From positions 62,001-126,000 of the forward strand of contig NZ_OZ026454.1 of the NCBI RefSeq assembly GCF_964019585.1: a stretch of DNA of 64,000 bases, written 5' to 3'. The translations under genes and the position numbers were made by a program. Below the pieces are notes generated by a model that did not search any database, had not been told where the DNA came from, and worked only from the letters and a program-made list of their open reading frames with translations. Shown piece by piece: positions 9,500 to 17,981 of this stretch. The stretch comes from Candidatus Mesenet endosymbiont of Agriotes lineatus (GTDB lineage: Bacteria; Pseudomonadota; Alphaproteobacteria; Rickettsiales; Anaplasmataceae). Every line of letters starts with the position of its first letter. The first letter of the stretch is position 1.

Positions 9500-10435
9500 T
9501 TAATTACCTTGGCTTAATCCTTGATTTGGAACATTACTGAAAACGTTGATATTGACATCATCCAATTTTCCTTCTGCTCTTTCTTCTTTAACTAAGTTTA
9601 CAACTTTTCTTTCGTATATCTCATTAGCTAAGCATTGCAAGCCAAAAGACAATATTAGTAATGACACTCCTATAAGTAATTGAGTGTCTACAGTTTTAAA
9701 ATTATCGAGAGCTGACTCTGTTATCAAGCTAGCAGCTGTTAGAATTATTGCCATAGTGGGAAGACATTTCATAAGCAATATTAATGTTTTGTACTCCATC
9801 TTTTTAGAAAATTTATCTTCAAGCTTATTAGTCAAATCTTCTTGATCTAGGCATTCCTCACTGCTTTTTATTTTAGAAAAATCTTTTGCTGCAAAACAAG
9901 TGAATGCAAAAAAAGAAATAGGAATGGCGATGAAGCAAATCAAAGCTCCATAAAATGAAGCATTGCTTAAATTTAGTGAAATACTTTGACATTTGATAAC
10001 TAGCCTGCTTATTAAGTAACAGTAAGATACTAAACTAAGAAGAGAAGTAAATAAGAAGCTCAATAAATATAGTAAATACATTTTATCTCTGCGAAAGAAT
10101 TCACGTTCAGATTGTAAAATAGAGAAAAATTCTTCATATTCAGATGATATAATGAGGCTTCCCCGCTCTTTTTGTAAAGGTAAGATATACTTATTTAACC
10201 TTTTCTTAGTATCATCTAATATCTGAAATTTTTTATCATTTTCATCCTTTACTTCTTTACTACTATTTTGAAATTTATCAGGATGACACTCAAGTGATAG
10301 TGTTCTATATTGCTTTCCTATCAACTTAGATAGCTGCGCAAAATTTTTGCCTACAGCATCTTCTTTTTTAATACCTAATGCTGCAAACAAACTACTTTTA
10401 TATTCAAACTCTCTTTTTGTTAAATACTTCCCCAT
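9500..10435 (-). CDS. J-domain membrane protein of unknown role
   Basis: The first 90 residues form a DnaJ-like J domain with the diagnostic HPD tripeptide in LSLECHPDKFQ, preceded by the helix II pattern IGKQYRTL. J domains stimulate Hsp70 (DnaK) ATPase. After a charged stretch come hydrophobic segments near residues 120-145, 162-185, 220-245 and 252-270, so the protein is probably anchored by about four membrane helices, with the J domain on the cytoplasmic side. There is no Gly/Phe region or zinc finger, so it is not DnaJ itself. It may recruit DnaK to the membrane; that is inference. It stands upstream of thrS on the same strand. Confidence 0.7.
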   Translation of the reverse strand: MGKYLTKREFEYKSSLFAALGIKKEDAVGKNFAQLSKLIGKQYRTLSLECHPDKFQNSSKEVKDENDKKFQILDDTKKRLNKYILPLQKERGSLIISSEYEEFFSILQSEREFFRRDKMYLLYLLSFLFTSLLSLVSYCYLISRLVIKCQSISLNLSNASFYGALICFIAIPISFFAFTCFAAKDFSKIKSSEECLDQEDLTNKLEDKFSKKMEYKTLILLMKCLPTMAIILTAASLITESALDNFKTVDTQLLIGVSLLILSFGLQCLANEIYERKVVNLVKEERAEGKLDDVNINVFSNVPNQGLSQGN

Positions 10436-10571
10436 ATTCTTTTTATCACATTAAAATATTAACTATTATATAATCTATTTGTTATAAGTCAACGGAATCT
10501 ATCAACTGATTATGCTTCGGCCTAAATTTAAATAAGCATAAACTCTTATTTAAAATTAATAAGGAGGAAGT

Positions 10572-11174
10572 ATGGAATTTACAGAAATGAGGTTTCCAGA
10601 GGATATATCTTATGGTTCAACAGGGGGACCGGAATTCTCAACTGATATTATCACAACTCACAATGGCCATGAACAGCGAAACATTAACTGGTCTGTAGCA
10701 CGCGCTAAATATAACGTAGCTTATGGGGTTAAGTCAGATCAGCAGTTGTCAGAACTCATTGCCTTTTTTCGTGCCCGTCATGGCAAAGCCATTGGATTTC
10801 GCTTTAAGGATTGGTCAGACTATAAAACTACTGGACAAAAGATTGGAATTGGTGATGGCAGCAGCACAACCTTTCAATTAGTAAAAAGGTATGAAAGCGG
10901 AGGTAGTGCATACGTGCGTGTTATTAAAAAACCTACCCATGAGACCGTAAAAATCTACTTCAATAATATCATAAAAACAGATGGCTATTCAGTAGACCAC
11001 ACTACAGGAAAGATAACATTTATTGCAGCACCAAGCAGCGGTGTATTAATCACTGCTGATTTTGAATTTGACGTTCCTGTGCGTTTCGACACCGATTACC
11101 TTTCAGCTTCGATTGATAATTATGGCAGCAGCAGTTGGAACGATATTCAACTGATAGAGATAAAATCTATCTAA
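10572..11174 (+). CDS. Phage/gene-transfer-agent tail protein, DUF2460 (TIGR02217, GTA g12-like)
   Basis: The 200 residues match the DUF2460 plan: FTEMRFPEDISYGSTGGPEF at the start, HEQRNINWSVARAKYNVAYG, the block IAFFRARHGKAIGFRFKDWS, then GIGDGSSTTFQLVKRYESGG, and DFEFDVPVRFDTDYLSASI near the end. In Rhodobacter this family is gene 12 of the gene transfer agent tail cluster, and scattered GTA genes are known in Rickettsiales. A good ribosome site (aaggaggaag) precedes ATG. The gene is intact but isolated: no other GTA or phage structural gene is adjacent. It is either a remnant kept by selection or part of a dispersed system. Confidence 0.85.
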   Translation: MEFTEMRFPEDISYGSTGGPEFSTDIITTHNGHEQRNINWSVARAKYNVAYGVKSDQQLSELIAFFRARHGKAIGFRFKDWSDYKTTGQKIGIGDGSSTTFQLVKRYESGGSAYVRVIKKPTHETVKIYFNNIIKTDGYSVDHTTGKITFIAAPSSGVLITADFEFDVPVRFDTDYLSASIDNYGSSSWNDIQLIEIKSI

Positions 11175-11302
11175 TTGAACATTAGTTTAACTATAGTAAT
11201 AAAATCTTAAAATAAATTATTCCTTTTACAAAAGATATTAACTAATAATTAATACTTTATATAGTAATATAGTTAATATCTAAACTAATTATGGGGGAAT
11301 AA

Positions 11303-12406
11303 ATGACTAGTTTTACATTAATTAACATGCATCACAATGCCAAAAAAGCCGAAAGAACTAATGAGGAAACTTTAGAGCTAATAGGCGAACTTATAAAAGA
11401 AGGCTTTCCTGAAAAAGTTACTATTAACGAAATTTCAGATATTGCAGATCGTCATTTTAATGGTATACGCAGTATTTTATTTGAGAATAAAAGTAATAGC
11501 AATTCAATTAAAAAGCTGTTTCTTAAAAAAGAATTACAAGACGGATTAAAACACCTGTTCCTAATGAAATGCGAAGAAGCGCTAAAAATGAAAACTGAAA
11601 GTAGTAGCCTTGCTGCTTCACAAGAGCATCCATTAGAAAAGCTCAATACTCATCTTCAGTCCTTAAGTGAAGAAGAATGTGATGATTTTTATAAAATCTT
11701 CGATCAATATGGAAAAACAATAAAAGATCAAGATTCTAAAGGCATTAGCGTTTTTAAAGCAATAAGGCTGTTCTTTCAAGAAATTATCGCAAAGTTTAAA
11801 AGCAAAAATCTTGAAGATTTTAATGATGAGCATACGGTAAAAGTGGACAATGCTACATTTTATGTTGCAACTCAAACAGAGCCTAAACAAGAAGTTCTTG
11901 AGCGAAAGGTTAGTGAATTACCTGCTTTAGAAACTATTGTTGAAGAAGACGAGAATCTTGTTAATAATGCAACAAAAGCTGCATCTAAAATTGAAACTTA
12001 TACGGAAATTGTTACTCCTATAACTCAAATTGCACAAGAAGAGATTGTACCTAAAGCTACAAAGCAACTTGTTAAGCCTTTGATACCAGAGAAGTCGCAA
12101 AAGGTTATTGATGCTGGTAATAAAATAAAGGGTAGCCAGAAAACAGAAACTCCAAATTATGTTTCACAGTTTACAGTAAACTTAAAGCCTGCTAGTGAAA
12201 AACCTAAGATAGCACCAAAGCCTACTGCGCAAGCTTATACTCAAGCAGAGAAGCAATATGGTCAAAACGTTGCGAGCAAAAAGCAATTTTTTGAATCACT
12301 TAGTGGCAATGTTGATTCGAAATCGAAAGTTAAGAATAATGTTGAAAGACTAGTAGAGAAGTTTGAAGCTAAAAGTCAAGAAGCTGTTGCTGGCAGAAGT
12401 AGATAG
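11303..12406 (+). CDS. Hypothetical Wolbachia protein with low-complexity C-terminal half
   Basis: I do not recognise this 367-residue protein. ATG at 11303 follows tatgggggaataa, a leader also seen before other accessory genes in the window. The N-terminal half is helical and charged. Near residue 180 is VKVDNATFYVATQ, resembling VEIDNTTFYLEY in the large ankyrin protein at 52911. The C-terminal 170 residues are rich in Lys, Glu, Thr, Pro and Ala (KPKIAPKPTAQAYTQAEKQ) and probably disordered. No membrane segment or signal peptide is seen. A hairpin follows the stop directly, which supports a real transcription unit. A secreted effector is possible but unproven. Confidence 0.65.
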   Translation: MTSFTLINMHHNAKKAERTNEETLELIGELIKEGFPEKVTINEISDIADRHFNGIRSILFENKSNSNSIKKLFLKKELQDGLKHLFLMKCEEALKMKTESSSLAASQEHPLEKLNTHLQSLSEEECDDFYKIFDQYGKTIKDQDSKGISVFKAIRLFFQEIIAKFKSKNLEDFNDEHTVKVDNATFYVATQTEPKQEVLERKVSELPALETIVEEDENLVNNATKAASKIETYTEIVTPITQIAQEEIVPKATKQLVKPLIPEKSQKVIDAGNKIKGSQKTETPNYVSQFTVNLKPASEKPKIAPKPTAQAYTQAEKQYGQNVASKKQFFESLSGNVDSKSKVKNNVERLVEKFEAKSQEAVAGRSR

Positions 12407-12412
12407 CTGAAT

Positions 12413-12439
12413 GAGGTTGCTGTTTTAAGCAGCAACCTC
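12413..12439 (+). terminator. Hairpin after the hypothetical gene
   Basis: GAGGTTGCTG pairs perfectly with CAGCAACCTC around a seven-base loop (ttttaag), seven bases after the stop codon. The run of T after the stem is weak (ttcatatt), so Rho-independent strength is moderate. Confidence 0.7.
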
Positions 12440-12479
12440 TTCATATTAAGTTTGTAGTATAGCCCTTCCTTTAAAGATC

Positions 12480-13548
12480 CGAATGAGATAAGATAAAGAT
12501 TTAGGATGGTTGATGCCAGAGTTATGATTTAAGGAAAAAGGCAATTGGATGAAGGAGAAAATCTATAGCTATAAGATTTAAAGTAGAACATTATATGAGT
12601 GGCAGCAGAAACGCAAGGAAACAGGAGATTTTCAGTCATTGGAACTATAATCATAAAATTACTGACTGAATTTGCTAAGGTGGAAAAACACTATCGGAAA
12701 TGGCTAAATTTTAGGGTAATATTAATTTTCGAACAATACATAGAGGATTAAAAAAAGACCTATGGGTATCAATTACAACCAGCTAAAGCTGATGGTATGA
12801 GTTAAAGCTTTAAAGCAAGTTTTAAAACTCAGAGATTTGTGATGTTTATGATGAATTTCTTGTTCTTCAATATACTTCTGCACATCTGTAGAATTTACAT
12901 TACCAACGGTAACAGCAAAATATCCTCTAGCCCACAAATGTTGACCCCAGTATCTTTTTCTTAATTGTTCAAACTCTTGGAATAACTTACGTTCCCTTTG
13001 ATATATTGTTGGATAGTGGGCGGCATAGAAATTAGCATATGTACGTGATCAGGCGTAATATTACCACTTACAATATCTACGTAATTTTCTGATAATCTCT
13101 CTACTGCTGTTTCACCTACAAGTATCCTGTACCTATACTTAGTACTACGTGAAATCAAACGCGTACTATGAGAGCTATGTTTTTAATCCATAGAAAATAC
13201 TAAAGTAATCCTATACTAAAGTCTTCGCCTTAAGGCGTGGGTCACCCACCTAACTACATAAAGAAAGAGATGAAATTTAAAGAAATTATAGCAACCTAAA
13301 AGTCTGGTATGAATCAATAATACAGAACTTATGGATATTACCAGAAATGCTTTAAAAGCTGGAAAAAAGAGTCAGCGTATTAGTATACTCTGAATAATGG
13401 GAAAATAATTGCTCCTATGACCTTCGAAGTGATACAGAGGTTTTTAACTTTAACAATTTTTAACACTAGCCTGGTCAAACTGTAATTCTTGACAATGTTA
13501 CTTTCCATAAATCAAAAAAAATCAGTGAATTTGCTAAGGCACTGAAAT
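12480..13548 (+). mobile_element. IS630-family relic, split by a nested IS200/IS605 relic
   Basis: The first part, to about 12775, reads in shifting frames as an IS630 helix-turn-helix region: DLRKKAIGWMKE, LYEWQQKRKETGDFQSLE, then LSEMAKF and NINFRTIHRGLKK. The second part, from about 13262, resumes the catalytic domain: ERDEI, then LNNGKIIAPMTFE, then PGQTVILDNVTFHKS, which carries the second DDE aspartate. Between them lies a minus-strand IS200/IS605 relic. Many stops and frameshifts mean it is dead. It is related to the copy at 42775-43631, whose motif is PGQTIIMDNASFHKS. Confidence 0.7.
12778..13262 (-). mobile_element. IS200/IS605-family TnpA relic
   Basis: On the minus strand the readable part is LVGETAVERLSENYVDI, then GNITPDHVHMLISMPPT, the HUH-nuclease histidine motif (HVH) of Y1 transposases. 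After a frameshift near 12965 come LFQEFEQLRKRYWGQHLW and ARGYFAVTVGNVNSTDVQ, the TnpA C-terminal half with its tyrosine region. The start of the gene is also decayed. The sequence gccttaaggc near 13228-13237 is a palindrome near the element end, as expected of the hairpins IS200/IS605 elements use instead of inverted repeats. Confidence 0.75.
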
Positions 13549-13699
13549 CTTCCACCCTGACTTTAATAAACTCATTGGTTAAAAACAGGGCCAGGAAGAA
13601 CATCCCTCTGTTCAAGTCATATTCTGCTTTCTTATGAATCCTTCTGTGGGAAATGCTATATTTATAATTTTGAGCTCCATACATGAATTTTGAAAGAGG
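13549..13699. other. Unassigned spacer between IS relics
   Basis: A minus-strand reading frame covers part of it (HRRIHKKAEYDLNRGMFF), but it overlaps the IS630 relic and matches nothing I recognise. It is probably debris from another element. Confidence 0.3.
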
Positions 13700-14341
13700 T
13701 CTATTCTTTTGATTTGCTAGCCCTTATTCTTTTGATTGTATTCAGTTAATTTTTGATCTCACTTTAATTTTTCCCTTTCTAGAAATTCTAAATAAATTCT
13801 ATTTTTTGATTTGTTTCTATGTCATACATATTGGTATCGGATTTATAACGGCTAACAAAATAAGCTCCAGCTTCATCCATTTGTTTATTGGTACAACTAA
13901 GTCAGCAGTTGATATATTGCCTCTATAACCCTGATCTGTTAGCTCATGATTTAGAATGTAATTTTATCCCATTCATAACCACTATACATATCCTTTATAC
14001 AAATTTTCCATATCATTAGGTAGGCTAATATAGCCTATGCTTTTAAATTGTGAGATGTTTCTAAATAAAACTGTTGTACATTCTTTTCATATTCAGTAAA
14101 CCTAAAATTTAAACCTTACAGAATCTTCATTTAATAATTCCATCTATGTTACCCAAAATCATTCAATTTCTTTTCTGTTATAGTTGATATTTCATCTGCT
14201 TTCTCATTACAAAATTCGTTGAGGATAAATTAGTTATTTTTCTCATTATAATTTTTTGTAATAAATTTAAGAGGCCTGTTTTTTTCTTCTCTCCACCAAC
14301 TTTCCTTATCTTCACCTCGTATGGTTTGTTGCACGCTCTCC
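13700..14341 (-). mobile_element. IS4-family relic, copy 1 (truncated)
   Basis: This stretch is nearly identical, apart from small indels, to 21764-22395. On the minus strand frames alternate to give ITEKKLNDFG, then DEAGAYFVSRYKSDTNMYDI, which is an IS4-type transposase block, then ETNQKIEF. The terminal sequence GAGAGCGTGCAACAAACC at 14341 is shared with the second copy. The 3' part of the transposase, present in copy 2, is missing here beyond about 13710, so this copy is truncated as well as frameshifted. Confidence 0.65.
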
Positions 14342-14344
14342 ATT

Positions 14345-14870
14345 CTATGCCAGCTTGTGATAACAATCTACGGAAATGCTTAATTTTATTCTTTCAATTA
14401 AATTCCTCTCTTTATCATTTGGTATTTTTCTATTGGAACATGATGGAATAACAGGTTTTGCTGCTTCAACCATGTATCATCAGCATATCTATTAAATCTA
14501 AAGTATAATCAGACCTTTAAATCTCAATGCAACAAGCAGCTTACTTAAATACCCCTTTGCATCGTTCTAACTTTGTCTACTAGTTTATATATTTTTTTTC
14601 TTGCACCGGCAGCATGTTCTGATGATTGTTGAACTTATCATTTGTATCTTCACCTACAGCCAGAGTATTGAATTGCCAATTTTCCTATCTTATGCAGCGA
14701 CCATTTTCCATATTCTGCTGCGGCGCTTCATATCCACATTACTACAGCTATTGTTCTCTTTCTTTCCGCTACCTCCTTCTTTTTCTGGTCTTTTCCCACT
14801 GCTTACTTTTCAAGTCATCTTTTTACAAAATTTTATTATAACTTTTTCTTATCAAACTGCCTAGTTTCTT
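14345..14870 (-). mobile_element. IS5-family relic
   Basis: The minus strand reads, with stops and shifts, AAAEYGKWSLHKI (compare the family's P-x-E-Y-G-K-W block), then SSEHAAGARKKIYKLVDKVR (compare H-x-H-A-A-G-A-x-K-K of IS5 transposases), then PIEKYQ or SNRKIPNDKERNLIERIK by frame. The order of blocks is that of an IS5-type transposase. It abuts the IS4 relic. The plus-strand frames over this stretch are not genes. Confidence 0.55.
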
Positions 14871-15010
14871 GTATGAAAGCTATTGTAAAATCTCATAATT
14901 TACACGATTTAAGTTATAGAACAGATTTAAATTGACAGATTTTACCATTTTTAAAAAAATCTTTTTCACAACCCACTGGCGTTACATAATCTATTTAGCT
15001 AAATAGATTT

Positions 15011-15235
15011 TTAAAATTTAATATAATTATGACTTCTAAAATAAAATAAAACTGAAGTCAAAATAATTGAGATTATAGTAGACATTAGCATCTTTTGCCA
15101 TACGTAAGGATGGGTGGGGGCACTGCTGGCAAAACCAAGCTTAGGTTTATCATCTATTTTAACCATTATTGGCAATATACAGAGAAAAACAATCCACCAT
15201 ATTAACATAAAAGATACAAAAACTATGAAATTCAC
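15011..15235 (-). CDS. DUF1467 family small membrane protein
   Basis: The 74-residue protein has two hydrophobic segments (about residues 4-25 and 50-67). Between them is the DUF1467 pattern: WWIVFLCILPIMVKI followed by a loop with APTHPYVWQKMLMST. DUF1467 proteins are conserved in Alphaproteobacteria with no established function. The gene starts 11 bases after the stop of the cation diffusion facilitator gene on the same strand and is likely cotranscribed with it. Confidence 0.8.
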   Translation of the reverse strand: MNFIVFVSFMLIWWIVFLCILPIMVKIDDKPKLGFASSAPTHPYVWQKMLMSTIISIILTSVLFYFRSHNYIKF

Positions 15236-15246
15236 GTAATTACCTT

Positions 15247-16131
15247 CTACAACTTATCATCTACACATTGATCGTATTCAATTTCAACAGTAGCATGTGT
15301 TATGCTGAATATATCGCATAGTAATTTTTTCACATTATATACTGTATCATTATAGTTTATTCCTTGGCCTACTTTTATATGAGCTGTAATGATAAGGTAG
15401 TTTTCAGTAAGTGACCAAATATGTACGTGATGTACATCAATCACCTCAGGTATTATTTGAACAATTTTACTTTTTACCTCATCTGGATTTATATTTTTAG
15501 GGGTACCTTCAAGCAAAATATGGCAAGAATGTTTTACTATTTTATACGCACTTCTAAGTATTACAATGCTGACGAATACTGAAAGAATAGGATCAACTAT
15601 TTGCCAATTAGTGTACATAATGATGAATGATGCAGCAATTGCTGCTAAAGACCCTAAAATATCTCCAGTGATATGAAGCACAGCACTCTTTATGTTTAAA
15701 TTATCTTCATCTTTTTTATATAATAGAAAAAATGCCAGTATATTTGCAATCAATCCTATAGTTGCAATAGAAAACATAATCTGCCAGTTAATATTCACTG
15801 GAGATATAAACCTTTTTATGGATTCAAAGATAATTACTCCCGAAATTAAAAACAGCGTAAGGCCATTTACAAATGCTGCAACTACCTGAAGCCTATGATA
15901 CCCGTAAGATCTCTTTAAATCTGATTTCTTAGTTGCAACTTTATATGCAAACCAACTCAAAATTAGCGATATAAGATCAGTCAGCATATGACCAGCATCA
16001 GACAATAGTGCAAGAGAATTTGAAATTACGCCACCTGCTACTTCTAATACTGCAGTTACAGCTATAATGATTATAGCATAAATAAGAGACTTAGAGTGAG
16101 ATGAATGTTTACCGTTATGTATTGCAGTCAT
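15247..16131 (-). CDS. Cation diffusion facilitator (CzcD/ZitB-type zinc exporter)
   Basis: CDF proteins export Zn2+ or similar cations in exchange for protons. The 294 residues have about six membrane helices. The metal-site motifs are SDAGHMLTD in helix 2 and HITGDILGS in helix 5. A cytoplasmic C-terminal domain follows, containing HHVHIWSLTENY. A histidine-bearing N-terminus (HNGKHSSHSKS) is typical of the CzcD subgroup. Substrate is inferred from the His/Asp pattern; iron or cobalt cannot be excluded. Confidence 0.9.
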   Translation of the reverse strand: MTAIHNGKHSSHSKSLIYAIIIIAVTAVLEVAGGVISNSLALLSDAGHMLTDLISLILSWFAYKVATKKSDLKRSYGYHRLQVVAAFVNGLTLFLISGVIIFESIKRFISPVNINWQIMFSIATIGLIANILAFFLLYKKDEDNLNIKSAVLHITGDILGSLAAIAASFIIMYTNWQIVDPILSVFVSIVILRSAYKIVKHSCHILLEGTPKNINPDEVKSKIVQIIPEVIDVHHVHIWSLTENYLIITAHIKVGQGINYNDTVYNVKKLLCDIFSITHATVEIEYDQCVDDKL

Positions 16132-16205
16132 TTAAAATATTTAATTATATATCTTAACAATATTGTAATACAGTTTTTTGTCTACCAGCTTTTTAGAGGC
16201 ATATA

Positions 16206-16547
16206 TTACTCACTAATAATACCTTTATTAATTAAAAGGTTCTTTAGTTCTCCTTTCTCATACATTTCTTTAATAATGTCACATCCACCAATAAATTCTC
16301 CCTTTACGTAGAGTTGTGGTATTGTTGGCCACTCTGAAAACTTCTTTATAGCTTCTCGTAATCCTTGATCCTCTAAAACATTAACATCTTTAAATTTTAC
16401 ACCAATTTTCTGCAATATCGATACTACTGCAAGAGAAAATCCGCACTGTGGATAATCTTTGCTACCCTTTATGTAAAGCACTACGTCATTTTCTTTTACG
16501 TCCTTTCCAATTTGCTTTAATAGGTAATCATCTTGCATAATTGACAT
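16206..16547 (-). CDS. grxD: Monothiol glutaredoxin, Grx4 family
   Basis: The 113 residues carry the monothiol active site CGFS in YPQCGFSLAVVSILQ, the WPTIPQLYV block with its cis-proline, and the GGCDIIKEMYEKGEL glutathione-binding end. Grx4-type proteins bind a glutathione-ligated 2Fe-2S cluster and pass it to Fe-S acceptors, acting with BolA. It is a single gene, and the next gene, lolC/E, is divergent. Confidence 0.93.
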   Translation of the reverse strand: MSIMQDDYLLKQIGKDVKENDVVLYIKGSKDYPQCGFSLAVVSILQKIGVKFKDVNVLEDQGLREAIKKFSEWPTIPQLYVKGEFIGGCDIIKEMYEKGELKNLLINKGIISE

Positions 16548-16644
16548 CCTTTACTCCAGTACTAATTCAACTAACAAAATATAAATGTTTTATTTCATAA
16601 AATAAAGCGATAAGCTAAATTTTCTAGATTTAGACCTAAACCTT

Positions 16645-17874
16645 ATGTCTTTAAATTTTGAATTAATGCTAGCTTTCCGCTACTTGCGACAAAATAGTAA
16701 ACACCCTTTCTCAATTATGACTTTATTTTCTGTAATTGGCATTGCAATAGGTGTTGCAACTTTAATAACCGTTATGTCGGTAATGAACGGGTTTAAAGCT
16801 AAATTATTTGAGACAATACTTGGAGTTGGTGGTCACATTGTTGTTTACTTTGATAAAAATATAAATAGTGATTATAACCAAGTTGTAGAGTTAATCAAAA
16901 ATATAAAAGGTATAAGCAATGCTGCTGCTATTACCGAAAATCAAGTCATAATAAAATCTAAAGCCAATATTTTAGGCGCCCTAGCTTATGGTATAGCAAA
17001 AGAGGATTTGGTACGTAAAAATATCATAGCTGATCATATAAACAGAGGCAGTACCAAGGAATTTGATGAGGGTGTTATAATAGGCTCACGTTTGGCTGAA
17101 AATCTTGGTATAAACTATGGTGATTACATTACTCTTGTTTCATCTGAAGAGCTTACAGATCTTTTAGATGAAATGCCGAAAATGAAAGAATATAGGGTAG
17201 TAGCAACATTTTATACAGAAGTGCCTGATTATGATAGTATGCTAATTTATATTCCACTTAAGGAGGCACAGCTTTTTTTCAATTATCAGAATAATATAAA
17301 AAACATTGAAATATTTATAAATGATGTAGATAGAGCACCACAATTTGCTAAAGCTATAGAAGAGCAGACCGGCATGCAAACCAAAGATTGGCAATCCCTA
17401 CAAAACTATTATTTCAATGCTTTAAAAACTGAAAGAAGTGTTATGTTTTTGATTTTGGCTCTTATTATTGTAGTTGCTGCTTTTAACATTGTTTCAAGTT
17501 TAATTACACTTGTGCAGGATAAAAAATCAGCTATTGCTATTATGAGAACAATTGGTGCAACTAAAGGCAGCATAATGAGAGTATTTTGTTTTTGCGGTTT
17601 TATTACTGGATTTATAGGTACATTTTTAGGCTCTATTATCGGTGTAGTATTTTCTCTTAATGTTGAAAGAATAAGAACATTTCTAGAATATATAGCTAAC
17701 GTACAATTTCTTGACCCTATGGTTTACTTTTTTTCAACTTTACCTGTAATCTTGTTACCAGAAGATGTGGTAAAAATATCACTATTATCTTTATCACTAT
17801 CACTGATTGCTACAATTCCTTCTGCAATCAAGGCAGCCTCTACAAATCCTGCTGAAATACTGCGTTATGAGTAA
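16645..17874 (+). CDS. lolE: Lipoprotein-releasing ABC transporter permease, LolC/LolE family
   Basis: The 409 residues have the LolC/E plan: a first helix after MSLNFELMLAFRYLRQ with FSVIGIAIGVATLITVMSVM, a large periplasmic domain (about 45-265), and three C-terminal helices with the FtsX-domain block KSAIAIMRTIGATKGS. It pairs in function with LolD at 602-1270. Only one permease is seen here, so I cannot say whether the complex is a homodimer. The last 70 bases and the spacer after the gene are repeated at about 19450-19600 as part of a tandem duplication. Confidence 0.9.
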   Translation: MSLNFELMLAFRYLRQNSKHPFSIMTLFSVIGIAIGVATLITVMSVMNGFKAKLFETILGVGGHIVVYFDKNINSDYNQVVELIKNIKGISNAAAITENQVIIKSKANILGALAYGIAKEDLVRKNIIADHINRGSTKEFDEGVIIGSRLAENLGINYGDYITLVSSEELTDLLDEMPKMKEYRVVATFYTEVPDYDSMLIYIPLKEAQLFFNYQNNIKNIEIFINDVDRAPQFAKAIEEQTGMQTKDWQSLQNYYFNALKTERSVMFLILALIIVVAAFNIVSSLITLVQDKKSAIAIMRTIGATKGSIMRVFCFCGFITGFIGTFLGSIIGVVFSLNVERIRTFLEYIANVQFLDPMVYFFSTLPVILLPEDVVKISLLSLSLSLIATIPSAIKAASTNPAEILRYE

Positions 17875-17981
17875 GTTTATTAATGTAACCTAAATTTTTT
17901 ATACTAAAACCATTATAAGCTAATTGACTAGCTGCAATAAAATATGTTAGTATTAATATACTTGCGATTTAGGGGGAAGTT

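Noticed and set aside
14601-14864. Hydrophobic plus-strand frame that looks like a membrane protein
   Set aside because: The opposite strand reads as an IS5 transposase relic, so the hydrophobic look is the complement of Lys-rich codons.
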